Shown: positions 1 to 8,658, counted from the stretch's first letter. The stretch: DNA of 64,000 nt from an uncultured Clostridia bacterium (GCA_947630765.1 CANRIX010000003.1:1-64000); one strand, 5' to 3'. The notes: generated by a model from the letters alone, not told the origin. Translations and numbers: made by a program.

Positions 1-241
1 GCGCAGCTCGGTTAGTTTACCACATCCCGAACCGTTTGTCAAGGGGTTTTTGCAAAAAATTTCGACTTTTTTTCGTCAAACCTTCCGCTCCCCTCGCGGC
101 GTATTCGTATTCTATCACGCTTTTAGGGCTTTGTCAAGCCCCATTTTACGACATTCTTTCCCAATTCCACACCGATTTTTCGGGCATTCTGCATAACGGG
201 TCGGTTTTTTGCCCACACTCCAAGCGAAAGGAGACGTTTCC

Positions 242-718
242 ATGACCGCTATCTTTATCCGCACCATTTTCATGTATGTTTCCATGATGCTGGTCGTCCG
301 GCTGATGGGAAAACGGCAGATCGGGGAACTGCAAATGACCGAATTCATCTCCGCCGTCCTGCTTTCGGAGATCGCCGCCCTGCCGATCACCGACCGGGAC
401 ATTCCGCTGCTCTACGGCATTCTGCCGCTGTTCGTCATCGGCTCGTTCGAGGTCGTCCTCGCCCTGCTCTGCCGGAAGTGCCGACCGCTCCGCCGCCTGC
501 TGGAAGGCAAGCCGATCGAGCTGGTCCACAACGGGCACTACCTCCAGCGCAACCTGACGCGCACCCGTATCTCGCAGGAGGAGGTCGAAGCGCAGATCCG
601 CATCAACGGCTACCGAGGCATCGAGGAGGTGGACTGCGTTTTCCTCGAGCAAACCGGCAAGATAAGCGTTCTACCCGTCAGGAACGCCCAAAACAGCGGC
701 GGAAATCCCAGCGCCTGA
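242..718 (+). CDS. DUF421 / YetF-like membrane protein
   Basis: ORF 209-718; likely start ATG 242 after GAAAGGAG; 'MTAIFIRTIFMYVSMMLVVRLMGKRQIGELQMTEFISAVLLSEIAALPITD' is typical of DUF421. Confidence 0.85.
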   Translation: MTAIFIRTIFMYVSMMLVVRLMGKRQIGELQMTEFISAVLLSEIAALPITDRDIPLLYGILPLFVIGSFEVVLALLCRKCRPLRRLLEGKPIELVHNGHYLQRNLTRTRISQEEVEAQIRINGYRGIEEVDCVFLEQTGKISVLPVRNAQNSGGNPSA

Positions 719-743
719 ACGCCGAAAGGAGTCTTATATAAAT

Positions 744-1091
744 ATGAAGCAATTTTTGCTCGCCGTCCTGCTGCTCGTGCTCGCCGTCACGCTGACCATC
801 GTCAACGCCGCCGTCGTCCGGCGGGACGTCGACCGCCTGTCCGCCCTTGCCGCGCAGGACGACACCGAGCGGCTCTGCGCCGAGCTTGCGGAACGCGACG
901 GCTTCCTCTCGCTGACCGTCCACCACGCCCTGCTCGAACAGATCCGCCAGCAGGCGAACGCCATGAACGCCTACCGCTCCGCCGACGAGGAGGGAATGCG
1001 GGCGGACTACCGCTCCGCCAAGGAGACCCTGTTCATGCTCCTCGACGAGATCCGCGTCGGAGAAAAATGCAGTATTGTTAACATTTTTTGA
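744..1091 (+). CDS. small DUF4363-like membrane-anchored protein
   Basis: 115 aa ORF with N-terminal TM helix directly downstream of the DUF421 gene; DUF4363-like pattern. Confidence 0.6.
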   Translation: MKQFLLAVLLLVLAVTLTIVNAAVVRRDVDRLSALAAQDDTERLCAELAERDGFLSLTVHHALLEQIRQQANAMNAYRSADEEGMRADYRSAKETLFMLLDEIRVGEKCSIVNIF

Positions 1092-1092
1092 C

Positions 1093-1121
1093 TTGACATT
1101 TGCTCCCATATGGAGTATCTT
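1093..1121 (+). promoter_or_regulatory. sigma-A-like promoter (TTGACA-N17-TATCTT)
   Basis: Consensus -35 and near-consensus -10 with 17 bp spacer, upstream of rpe. Confidence 0.5.
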
Positions 1122-1385
1122 ATTTCTACACCGTTTTTCGGCTTTTACAACTTTTTGACAACTTGCTGCAGACTTCCTGCGCACCGGCGTGCTACAATGG
1201 ACCCGTAAGAAGCGCCCGCGGCCGCGCCGGAAAAGAGCGCGGCCGGAGACGCCGTATGGTCTGCGGCGGGTCCGGCGGTATTCGGTTCATTCCCGCGCTG
1301 CTTCGACGTCCTTGCCGCCCTCTCCGCCGCCTGTTGTCTGAACCTGTATTCAGTATATGGAACCGCACACCGAAAGGGGTACCCT

Positions 1386-2069
1386 ATGGACAAGCCAAAT
1401 TCCGACAAAATTCTACTCGCCCCCTCCCTGCTCGCCGCCGATTTCTCCCGGCTCGGCGAACAGCTGGCAGAAGTCCGGCGCGGGGGCGCCGCCTATCTGC
1501 ATCTCGACGTGATGGACGGGCTGTTCGTGCCGAACATCTCCTTCGGCGTGCCGGTCGTCAAGTCCCTGCGCCCGCATTCCGACCTGGTTTTTGACGTACA
1601 TCTGATGATCGACCACCCGGAGCGTTACCTTTCCGCCTTCGTGTCCGCCGGAGCGGACATCCTGACGATCCACTACGAAGCTACGGCGCATCCACGGGAA
1701 GCGCTCGAACAGATCCGCTCCCTCGGCGTGCAGGCGAGCATTTCCGTCAAGCCGGACACCCCGGTGGAAGTGCTTTACGACCTTCTGCCGCTGTGCGACA
1801 TGGTACTGATCATGACGGTCGAACCCGGCTTCGGCGGGCAGAAATTCCGCCCGGAGCAGCTTGAAAAGGTCCGCAAACTCGTCCGCGAGCGGGAAGCGCG
1901 GGGGCTGTCCTTCCGCATCCAGGCGGACGGCGGGATCGGCGCGGAAAACGCGCGGGAATGCGCGGAAGCGGGCGTGGACGTCCTGGTCGCCGGAAGCAGC
2001 GTTCTGGGACAGCCGGACCCGTGCGAAGCGGCCCGCGCCGTCCTCCGTGCGGCAGAAGGGAGGGATTGA
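1386..2069 (+). CDS. rpe: ribulose-phosphate 3-epimerase
   Basis: 'LAPSLLAADFSRLGEQLAEV...HLDVMDGLFVPNISFG...MTVEPGFGGQKF...ADGGI' hallmark motifs. Confidence 0.97.
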   Translation: MDKPNSDKILLAPSLLAADFSRLGEQLAEVRRGGAAYLHLDVMDGLFVPNISFGVPVVKSLRPHSDLVFDVHLMIDHPERYLSAFVSAGADILTIHYEATAHPREALEQIRSLGVQASISVKPDTPVEVLYDLLPLCDMVLIMTVEPGFGGQKFRPEQLEKVRKLVREREARGLSFRIQADGGIGAENARECAEAGVDVLVAGSSVLGQPDPCEAARAVLRAAEGRD

Positions 2070-2072
2070 CCC

Positions 2073-3074
2073 GTGGCACGCAAAACGAAAAAAGCCAGCC
2101 CCTACCTCTATGTCGCGATCGGGCTGATCGCCGTCGCGGTCATACTGCTGGTCACGATCCTGGTGCTTTCCGTCACTGAATACGGCGAACCCGGCGAATC
2201 TTCCGTCCCGGTCAGCGTCGGATCCCCGATCCCGTCGGAGCCGAACGAAAGCCAGACCCCGTCCGTCCAAACGTCCAGCGAGCCGCCGGTTTCCGTCGCC
2301 GAATCGTCGGACGAAAGCGAAGCGTCCAGCCAGCCTGTCAGCGTCGAACCGCCGGTTTCCAACGCGGGCGACTTGTCCGAACAGCCGGAAACGGCGAAAG
2401 CGTACGAGCAGACGGTCGGCAAGGCCTATTCCATCGACATGAACCCTTACGAGCAGTACGTCTGCCCGGCTGACCCGATGGAATACGTCTTCCTCGTCGA
2501 TGCGTCGCACACGCTTGCAGCGGACTTCGAGCCGGCGGACCTCGTGTATATCAAGGACATGAAGCCGGGACGCCCGGACTATTACAGCAAGATGCGCGCC
2601 GTCGCGGAAAAGGCGCTCGAAGCGTTCTTGGAGGAAGGGCGCATGTACGGCATCGACGACGTGCTGGTCTCCAACGGCTACCGCTCCTACGGCAGCCAGG
2701 CGAACCTGTTCAACAGCTATATCGCCGAGGAGCGTGCGGCGCACCCGGACGAAACCGACGAGCAGATCGAAGCCCGCGTACTGGTCTATTCCCTGCGCCC
2801 CGGCACGAGCGAGCACCAGAGCGGTCTTTGCGTGGATATGCACAACCAGAAAAGCACCGACCTGTCCTTCGCCGGGACGGAAGCGGCCAAGTGGTTGGAA
2901 GCAAACTGCTACCGCTTCGGGTTCATCCTGCGCTACCCGGAGGACAAGGAGGACATCACCACCGTCATGTTCGAGCCGTGGCACTTCCGCTTTGTCGGGC
3001 GCGAGGCGGCGACCGAAATGCACGAACTGGGCATGTGCCTCGAGGAATACTGCGACTACAAGGGGATCCGCTGA
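2073..3074 (+). CDS. M15 family D-alanyl-D-alanine carboxypeptidase (VanY-like)
   Basis: N-terminal TM, Ser/Pro-rich linker, 'SNGYRSYGSQANLFNSY...PGTSEHQSGLCVDMH...EPWHFRFVG'. Confidence 0.93.
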   Translation: MARKTKKASPYLYVAIGLIAVAVILLVTILVLSVTEYGEPGESSVPVSVGSPIPSEPNESQTPSVQTSSEPPVSVAESSDESEASSQPVSVEPPVSNAGDLSEQPETAKAYEQTVGKAYSIDMNPYEQYVCPADPMEYVFLVDASHTLAADFEPADLVYIKDMKPGRPDYYSKMRAVAEKALEAFLEEGRMYGIDDVLVSNGYRSYGSQANLFNSYIAEERAAHPDETDEQIEARVLVYSLRPGTSEHQSGLCVDMHNQKSTDLSFAGTEAAKWLEANCYRFGFILRYPEDKEDITTVMFEPWHFRFVGREAATEMHELGMCLEEYCDYKGIR

Positions 3075-3129
3075 GCCCGCACCCGCCGGAACGCCTTTGC
3101 ATATGCTACCTGTGAAGGGAGGATATGAC

Positions 3130-3222
3130 ATGGCTTGCTTCGATTCGCTCTTTGGCAACGGCAACAACTGCTGGTGGATCATCATCCTGATCGCGATCGT
3201 ACTTTGCTGCTGCTGCGGCTAA
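3130..3222 (+). CDS. 30-aa Cys-rich membrane peptide (MACFDSLFGNGNNCWWIIILIAIVLCCCCG)
   Basis: Short ORF preceded by GGAGG; one TM helix ending in CCCCG; followed by a terminator. Confidence 0.6.
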   Translation: MACFDSLFGNGNNCWWIIILIAIVLCCCCG

Positions 3223-3258
3223 AGGCTCCCGGCATATGCTTGCTGCATACCCAAGAAA

Positions 3259-3296
3259 GGCCCTCGCTCCCCCTGCGGAGCGGGGACCTTTTTTTG
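3259..3296 (+). terminator. Rho-independent terminator
   Basis: CTCGCTCCccctgcGGAGCGGGG followed by a T7 tract. Confidence 0.7.
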
Positions 3297-3339
3297 CCGT
3301 ATTGAGGAGGGACGTTTTTGCCGTGCAGAGGGGGAACGT

Positions 3340-3361
3340 TTGGGGGTGCCGGCACCCCCAA
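3340..3361. repeat. perfect 22-bp palindrome TTGGGGGTGCCGGCACCCCCAA
   Basis: Direct inspection; within a GC-rich hairpin-dense intergenic segment (3300-3500). Confidence 0.9.
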
Positions 3362-3536
3362 GCCCCCCTGACGCGCATTTGGCTGTCAACGGGGTTGACC
3401 CCCGAATGCGGGGCGTTTGCGAAATTTTTCCTTTCCGCCCCGAAGTTTCGCCCGTCGAAAAAACGCTCCGAGCGGTTTTCCGTATGCCGTCGCGTCCCGT
3501 TGGCAATACTACCCATGAAAGGACGTGACGAAAAGG

Positions 3537-3644
3537 ATGAAACAGCCGTTTGTGATCAAGGCGCTGTATGTGGCGGTGCCGGCGGCGGTGATGTCGGCGG
3601 CGGTGGCGCTGTTCCGCTATATCGCGGTGCTGATGGGAATGTGA
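3537..3644 (+). CDS. 35-aa predicted membrane micropeptide (MKQPFVIKALYVAVPAAVMSAAVALFRYIAVLMGM)
   Basis: Short ORF with one hydrophobic helix, between terminator and DUF6062 promoter; RBS plausible but weak. Confidence 0.35.
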   Translation: MKQPFVIKALYVAVPAAVMSAAVALFRYIAVLMGM

Positions 3645-3658
3645 CCCGAAATTCCCCC

Positions 3659-3687
3659 TTGATTTTTTGCGGAAAGTTCGGTATAAT
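3659..3687 (+). promoter_or_regulatory. promoter for DUF6062 gene (TTGATT-N17-TATAAT)
   Basis: Consensus -10, 17 bp spacer. Confidence 0.65.
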
Positions 3688-3720
3688 AAAGAAAAGGAAG
3701 CAAAAAGGAAGGGATTTCCC

Positions 3721-4419
3721 GTGAGAGAACACATTTACACGATCGAGATCAACGACGCGTTCGACAAAAAGAACGGCACCTGCCCGCTATGCCTGCTGTA
3801 CGCGAAGCTGGAGGAGGCGGAGCTGGACCTGATCCTCGGTGCTTCAATGATGGAGCCGGAGGTCCGCAAGGTGACCAACCGCAAGGGGTTCTGCGGGCGG
3901 CACTACCAGAAGATGTTCCCCCGCAAGAACCGGCTGGGCATGGCGCTGACGCTGGAAAGCCACCTCGACGAGCTGAAAAAAGAGCTCAAACCGGGCGGAC
4001 TGCTTGCGCGGGACGCGGCGGAAAAGGGCGTCCGGCGGGCAGAAGAGCTCGGGCAGACCTGCTACGTCTGCGACCGCATCGAGGAAAAATTCTCGCGAGT
4101 GCTGGTCAACACCGCCGACCTGCACGCCGAGGAATCCGATTTCCGCAAGAAATTCAACGAGCAGAGCCACCTCTGCCTGCCCCACTACGCCCGGCTCCTG
4201 CGGACCGCCGCGAAGTGCCTCGACAAGAAAGCGTACAGCGACTTCGCCGAGGACGCCGCCAAGCTCGAAAGCGCCTACGTTTCCAAACTCAAAGACGACA
4301 TTTCTTGGTTCTGCAAGAAGTTCGACTACAACTTTGAAAACGAGCCGTGGTACGACTCCAAGGACGCGGTCGAGCGCTCCATCCGCTTCCTTTCCGGCAA
4401 CGTCGAACTCAAGGGCTGA
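3721..4419 (+). CDS. DUF6062 family protein
   Basis: GTG start after GGAAGGGA; 'CPLCLLYAKLEEAELDLILGASMMEPEVRKVTNRKGFCGRHYQKMF...CYVCDRI' CxxC pattern. Confidence 0.75.
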   Translation: MREHIYTIEINDAFDKKNGTCPLCLLYAKLEEAELDLILGASMMEPEVRKVTNRKGFCGRHYQKMFPRKNRLGMALTLESHLDELKKELKPGGLLARDAAEKGVRRAEELGQTCYVCDRIEEKFSRVLVNTADLHAEESDFRKKFNEQSHLCLPHYARLLRTAAKCLDKKAYSDFAEDAAKLESAYVSKLKDDISWFCKKFDYNFENEPWYDSKDAVERSIRFLSGNVELKG

Positions 4420-4455
4420 TTTTATGCCACACCGAAATTGACATAATTCGCCGAA

Positions 4456-4572
4456 TTTTCCACAGGAGTTTTCCACTTTTCCACAGAGTTTTCCACATTA
4501 CAAACCGCGTCAGGACAGGCTTTCGGGGTTGAAAAAGGGAAAACTGTCCACTTTTCCACAGAGTTTTCCACA
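4456..4572 (+). repeat. cluster of six TTTTCCAC[A/T] 9-mers (DnaA-box-like)
   Basis: 9-mers at 4456, 4469, 4477, 4489, 4552 and 4564, same strand; 22-bp direct repeat CTTTTCCACAGAGTTTTCCACA at 4476-4497 and 4551-4572. Confidence 0.85.
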
Positions 4573-4612
4573 AAAACGCATGGGATTATGTAAATCGACG
4601 TAAAAGAAAACC

Positions 4613-4645
4613 AAAAACCGGGGAGCCGTTTTCCCCGGTTTTTTC
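4613..4645. terminator. bidirectional terminator between convergent genes
   Basis: AAACCGGGGAgccgTTTTCCCCGGTTTTTT, with A-tract 5' and T-tract 3'. Confidence 0.8.
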
Positions 4646-4659
4646 GTCAGAGCGTTGGA

Positions 4660-5361
4660 CTATTCGGCTGTTTCCTGAACGATGCGGTCGCGCAGGGTTT
4701 TGACCAAACTGTCGAGTTCCGCGTCGTCGGCGCGCCAGAATTCGACCGGGTCGCCGGTCTTGAGCGTGATGCGGACGCGCTTGTACTCCGCAAGCTCGTG
4801 CAGCCCGTCCGGGCGAAACGCCTCGACCTGCGCGATGTTGTCAAACAGGACGGTACGGAGCAGCTCCTCCTGCTTCCCGTCGACCAGTCCGATGGACAGC
4901 GAGCCGATAAAGACCCGGTTCCGATCGAGCAGGTAAGCCGCGAACGAGATACGGTCGGTCCTGCGGTGGGTATCCTGCCCGACGCGCAGGCGCATGCCCT
5001 CGCCGTAGAGAAAATTGCGGGAATAGCAGATGCGATCCTCGGGAACGGCGACCGGGGCTTTGCCGCGTCCGTTTCCGCGATTCAGTTCCGTGTTGACATA
5101 GTCCGTGTATCGGGCGCGGAACGTCTTTTCGAGGTCGTTGCAGACGCCGTCGTACTCCCGATCCGTGACCGAGCGCGTGCTCGCGACGATCGAAACGACG
5201 ACCGCGATGACGCCGATCGGACCGACGATCCAGTACAGCCACCAGATCCGCAGGAACAGCAGTCCCGCGCAGGCGACCGCCACGATAGCGCCGATCTTGG
5301 AGATCCAGCCCATCGTCGCGCCTGAGAAGTACCGCTCGTTTTGTTTGGTGTCGATTTGCAT
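4660..5361 (-). CDS. hypothetical membrane protein with two TM helices
   Basis: 233 aa ORF; helices 'IGAIVAVACAGLLFLRIWWLYWIVGPIGVIAVVVSIVAS'; own promoter 5387-5415. Confidence 0.75.
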   Translation of the reverse strand: MQIDTKQNERYFSGATMGWISKIGAIVAVACAGLLFLRIWWLYWIVGPIGVIAVVVSIVASTRSVTDREYDGVCNDLEKTFRARYTDYVNTELNRGNGRGKAPVAVPEDRICYSRNFLYGEGMRLRVGQDTHRRTDRISFAAYLLDRNRVFIGSLSIGLVDGKQEELLRTVLFDNIAQVEAFRPDGLHELAEYKRVRITLKTGDPVEFWRADDAELDSLVKTLRDRIVQETAE

Positions 5362-5386
5362 TCGATTTCACCGCCTTTCGGGGTAC

Positions 5387-5415
5387 AGTATAGCATAATC
5401 TGCCCCGTCTGTCAA
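5387..5415 (-). promoter_or_regulatory. promoter (TTGACA-N17-TATACT), TATGC extended -10
   Basis: Perfect -35, near-perfect -10, 17 bp spacer upstream of 5361. Confidence 0.85.
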
Positions 5416-5484
5416 TCAATTTTCGGTTGAACGGGACAAAAAGTTTCGCGGAAGCGGGCGGGAAGAAAAACACGGAATTCCCAC

Positions 5485-5513
5485 TTGCATTTTGCCGAAG
5501 AATGTGCTATACT
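5485..5513 (+). promoter_or_regulatory. promoter for trkA (TTGCAT-N17-TATACT), TGTGC extended -10
   Basis: 17 bp spacer, extended -10. Confidence 0.8.
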
Positions 5514-5551
5514 GTTCTGAAAGAACGAACGGGGGGACGGGAAGCGGTCCT

Positions 5552-6904
5552 ATGGAAATCATCATCATCGGCGGCGGAAGCGTCGGGGCGGCCATCTGCT
5601 CGCAGCTCGCGACGGAAAAGCACAATATCACGGTCGTCGACCGCGACGCGTCGGCGCTCAACGAGATCGCCAACCTCTGCGACGTGTTCGGCGTCGAGGG
5701 GAACGGCGCGGACGTCGGCGTCCTGCGGAAAGCCGGCGCGGAAAAGGCGGACCTGCTGATCGCCGTCACGTCGAGCGACGAGGTCAACATTCTCTGCTGC
5801 GCGGCAGCGAAGAAGCTCGGCACGGGCCACACGATCGCCCGCGTCCGCAACCCGGAATATTCCGAGCTGATGCAGCTGATGCGCAGCGAAATGAGCCTTT
5901 CCATGACCATCAACCCCGAGCTCGCCGTCGCCCGCGAGATCTACCGTATGCTCCGCTTCCCCGCCGCCGCGAAGATCAACGCCCTCTGCCGCGGGCGGGT
6001 GGAAATGGCGGAATTCCGCGTGCCGGAGTCCTCACCGATCTGCGGGCAGACGCTCAACGACCTGCGCGCAAAGCTGCAGATCCGCTTCGTCGTCTGCGGC
6101 GTCCTACGCGGGGAACAGGTGTTCATCCCGTCCGGCGATTTTCGCGTCGAAGCGGGCGACCTGATCTGCGTGACCGTCCCGGACGAGGAAACCACCGAGT
6201 TCTTCACCGCCCTCGGCGGACGCAAAAAACCGATGCGGAACATCCTCATCGTCGGCGGCGGACGGGTCACCTACTACCTCGAAGCGCTTATGGAGAAGGG
6301 GCGGTACAACTCCACGGTCATCGAAAAGGACGAAACCCTCTGCCAGTCCATCGCCGAGCGGTTCGACTGCACGGTCATACACGGCAACGGCGTCCGGCAG
6401 GAGCTGCTGCTCGAGGAGGGGCTCGACCACTGCGACGCATTGCTCGCCCTGTCGGACCGGGACGAGGAAAACGCCATTGTTTCCATGTACGCCAAGACGC
6501 GTGGAGTCTCCAAGGCGGTCACGCTTATCCGGGCAATGCCCTACGTCGATTTCTTCAAGGGCGTCGGGCTTGACAGCATCGTTTCCCCCCGCACCTCGAC
6601 CGCCACGCATATCCTGCGCTTCGTCCGTTCCATGACCAGCGTGCGGGATTCGGAGATCGAATCCCTGCACAGACTGCTTTCCGGGCAGGTGGAAGCGCTG
6701 GAATTCATCGTCAAGGAGGATATTCGCGGACTGACCGACGTCCCGCTCAAGCAGCTCCGCTTCCGCAAGGGGGTCCTCATCGCCTGCATCGTCCATCAAG
6801 AGCGAATCCTCATCCCGACCGGCGACGACGTCATCAGCAGCGGCGACACGGTCATCGTCATCACCGGCGAGCGGGTCCGGGGCATTCGGGATATCCTTTC
6901 CTAA
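5552..6904 (+). CDS. trkA: Trk potassium uptake regulatory protein TrkA
   Basis: Two tandem RCK_N/RCK_C units ('MEIIIIGGGSVGAAICSQLA...', 'NILIVGGGRVTYYLEALME'); upstream of trkH. Confidence 0.95.
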   Translation: MEIIIIGGGSVGAAICSQLATEKHNITVVDRDASALNEIANLCDVFGVEGNGADVGVLRKAGAEKADLLIAVTSSDEVNILCCAAAKKLGTGHTIARVRNPEYSELMQLMRSEMSLSMTINPELAVAREIYRMLRFPAAAKINALCRGRVEMAEFRVPESSPICGQTLNDLRAKLQIRFVVCGVLRGEQVFIPSGDFRVEAGDLICVTVPDEETTEFFTALGGRKKPMRNILIVGGGRVTYYLEALMEKGRYNSTVIEKDETLCQSIAERFDCTVIHGNGVRQELLLEEGLDHCDALLALSDRDEENAIVSMYAKTRGVSKAVTLIRAMPYVDFFKGVGLDSIVSPRTSTATHILRFVRSMTSVRDSEIESLHRLLSGQVEALEFIVKEDIRGLTDVPLKQLRFRKGVLIACIVHQERILIPTGDDVISSGDTVIVITGERVRGIRDILS

Positions 6905-6906
6905 GT

Positions 6907-8370
6907 ATGAATTACCGCATGGTCGGATACCTGCTGGGTATCATCCTCTTTATCGAAGCGGCGCTGCTGGCCGTGCCGATGCTGACGGCATGGATCTACG
7001 GGGAGACGCTGCTGCCGTTCCTGTTCGCGGCGCTGCTGCTGCTGCTCGCGGCGATCCCGGCGCTGTTCTGCAAGCCGACGGAGAACCGCATCTACGCGAA
7101 GGAAGGGTTCGTCGTCGTTGGCGCGGCGTGGCTGCTGCTTTCGGCGTTCGGGGCGCTGCCGTTCGTGTTTTCCGGCGCGATCCCCCACTATATCGACGCG
7201 TTCTTTGAAACCGTTTCCGGCTTTACGACGACCGGGGCGACCGTTCTGACCGAGATCGAATCCCTGCCGAGAGGGATCCTGCTCTGGCGGAGCTTTACGC
7301 ACTGGATCGGCGGCATGGGCGTGCTGGTGTTCATGCTCGCGATCCTGCCGTCCGCCGGCGGACAGGCGATCCACCTGCTGCGCGCGGAAACCACCGGGCC
7401 GACCAAGGGCAAGCTGGTCCCGAAGCTGCGGCATACGGCGCTGATCCTCTACGCGCTCTACTTCGCGCTGACCGTCCTGCAAACGGTGCTCCTGCTGCTC
7501 GCGGGACTGCCGCTGTTCGACGCGGTCACGACGGCGTTCGGCACGGCGGGGACCGGCGGATTTTCCGTCCGCAACGCCTCCATCGCCGCCTACAACAACC
7601 CGGCGGCGGAATGGATCGTCGCGACCTTCATGCTGCTGTTCGGCGTGAACTTCAACATCTACTTCCTGCTCCTGCTGCGCCGGGTCCGAACCGTCCTGCG
7701 CAACGCGGAACTGCGGGTGTACCTGCTGATCGCCGGGACGGCGACGCTGCTCGTCGCGCTCAACACCGCGCGTCTTTTCCAAGGCGTCGAGCCCTGCCTG
7801 CGCACGGCGTTCTTCCAGGTCACGACCATCATGTCCACGACCGGCTTCGTCACGACCGATTACAACCTCTGGCCGGACCTTTCTAAGACCATTCTCGTCA
7901 CGCTGATGATCATCGGCGGGTGCGCCGGTTCGACGGCGGGCGGTCTGAAGGTCTCGCGGGTGATGCTGATCGTCAAGAATATGGCGCGGGAGGTCAAGCA
8001 CATCATCAAGCCCCGCTCGGTCAACGTCGTCAAGCAGGACGGCGACGCCGTTTCGGTGGATACGCTGCACCACGTCAGCAACTACGTCACCATCTACGTT
8101 TTCATCATCATCGTCACGACGCTTCTGCTGTCCATCGACGGCTTCGGGCTGGAAACCAACCTGACCGCGACCCTCGCCTGCATCAACAACATCGGACCGG
8201 GACTGGGCATGGTCGGCCCGGTCGGCAATTTCGCCGCGTTCTCGTACGTTTCCAAGATCCTCCTGTCGCTCAATATGCTCATCGGGCGTTTAGAGATCCT
8301 GCCGCTGCTGATCTTCTTCACCCCGGCGACGTGGAATTTCAAGGGCTTCCGCCGCCTGCACAAAGCCTGA
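6907..8370 (+). CDS. trkH: TrkH/KtrB-type potassium transporter
   Basis: 'FFETVSGFTTTGATVL...WRSFTHWIGGMGVLVF...TAFGTAGTGGFS...GGCAGSTAGGLK' filter motifs. Confidence 0.96.
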   Translation: MNYRMVGYLLGIILFIEAALLAVPMLTAWIYGETLLPFLFAALLLLLAAIPALFCKPTENRIYAKEGFVVVGAAWLLLSAFGALPFVFSGAIPHYIDAFFETVSGFTTTGATVLTEIESLPRGILLWRSFTHWIGGMGVLVFMLAILPSAGGQAIHLLRAETTGPTKGKLVPKLRHTALILYALYFALTVLQTVLLLLAGLPLFDAVTTAFGTAGTGGFSVRNASIAAYNNPAAEWIVATFMLLFGVNFNIYFLLLLRRVRTVLRNAELRVYLLIAGTATLLVALNTARLFQGVEPCLRTAFFQVTTIMSTTGFVTTDYNLWPDLSKTILVTLMIIGGCAGSTAGGLKVSRVMLIVKNMAREVKHIIKPRSVNVVKQDGDAVSVDTLHHVSNYVTIYVFIIIVTTLLLSIDGFGLETNLTATLACINNIGPGLGMVGPVGNFAAFSYVSKILLSLNMLIGRLEILPLLIFFTPATWNFKGFRRLHKA

Positions 8371-8436
8371 AAAATGCGGAATATCCGGCAAATTCTGTCG
8401 GGTTGCCCGTCTATCGAACGTCAAATGGGGGCAGGC

Positions 8437-8626
8437 ATACAATAAAAATCGTTTCGGAGGCGGACATGCGCCGACTCCGAAACTCCTCAAGAGAAAAATG
8501 GCGATGGCGGCGTCAGAAGTGGCGCAAGCCGAGCCATTTTTCGACGAAAGGGGAGTATTCGGGGGGAAAACGCAGAGCAAGGCGACGCGTAGCGGAGACG
8601 ACGTGATTGTGGTTCCCACCCGAAAA
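8437..8626 (+). repeat. dispersed structured intergenic element, copy 1
   Basis: Strongly similar to 30175-30381; 5' 'ATACAATAAAAAT', conserved GGCGGACATGCGCC loop and 'GCGTCAGAA[G/T]TGGCGCAAGCCGAGCC', 3' 'CACCCGAAAA'. Confidence 0.9.
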
Positions 8627-8629
8627 CTA

Positions 8630-8658
8630 TTGACAAAGTGGGAGAATTGTGCTATACT
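8630..8658 (+). promoter_or_regulatory. promoter (TTGACA-N17-TATACT), TGTGC extended -10
   Basis: Starts 3 bp after the end of repeat copy 1. Confidence 0.85.

Noticed and set aside
4456-4572. Chromosomal oriC
   Set aside because: No dnaA, dnaN, rpmH, gyrAB or parAB nearby; boxes deviate by one base from the consensus. Kept only as a DnaA-box-like cluster.
8437-8626. Element as a classical IS or MITE
   Set aside because: No transposase, no clear terminal inverted repeats linking the two ends and no convincing target-site duplication seen; left as an unclassified structured repeat.
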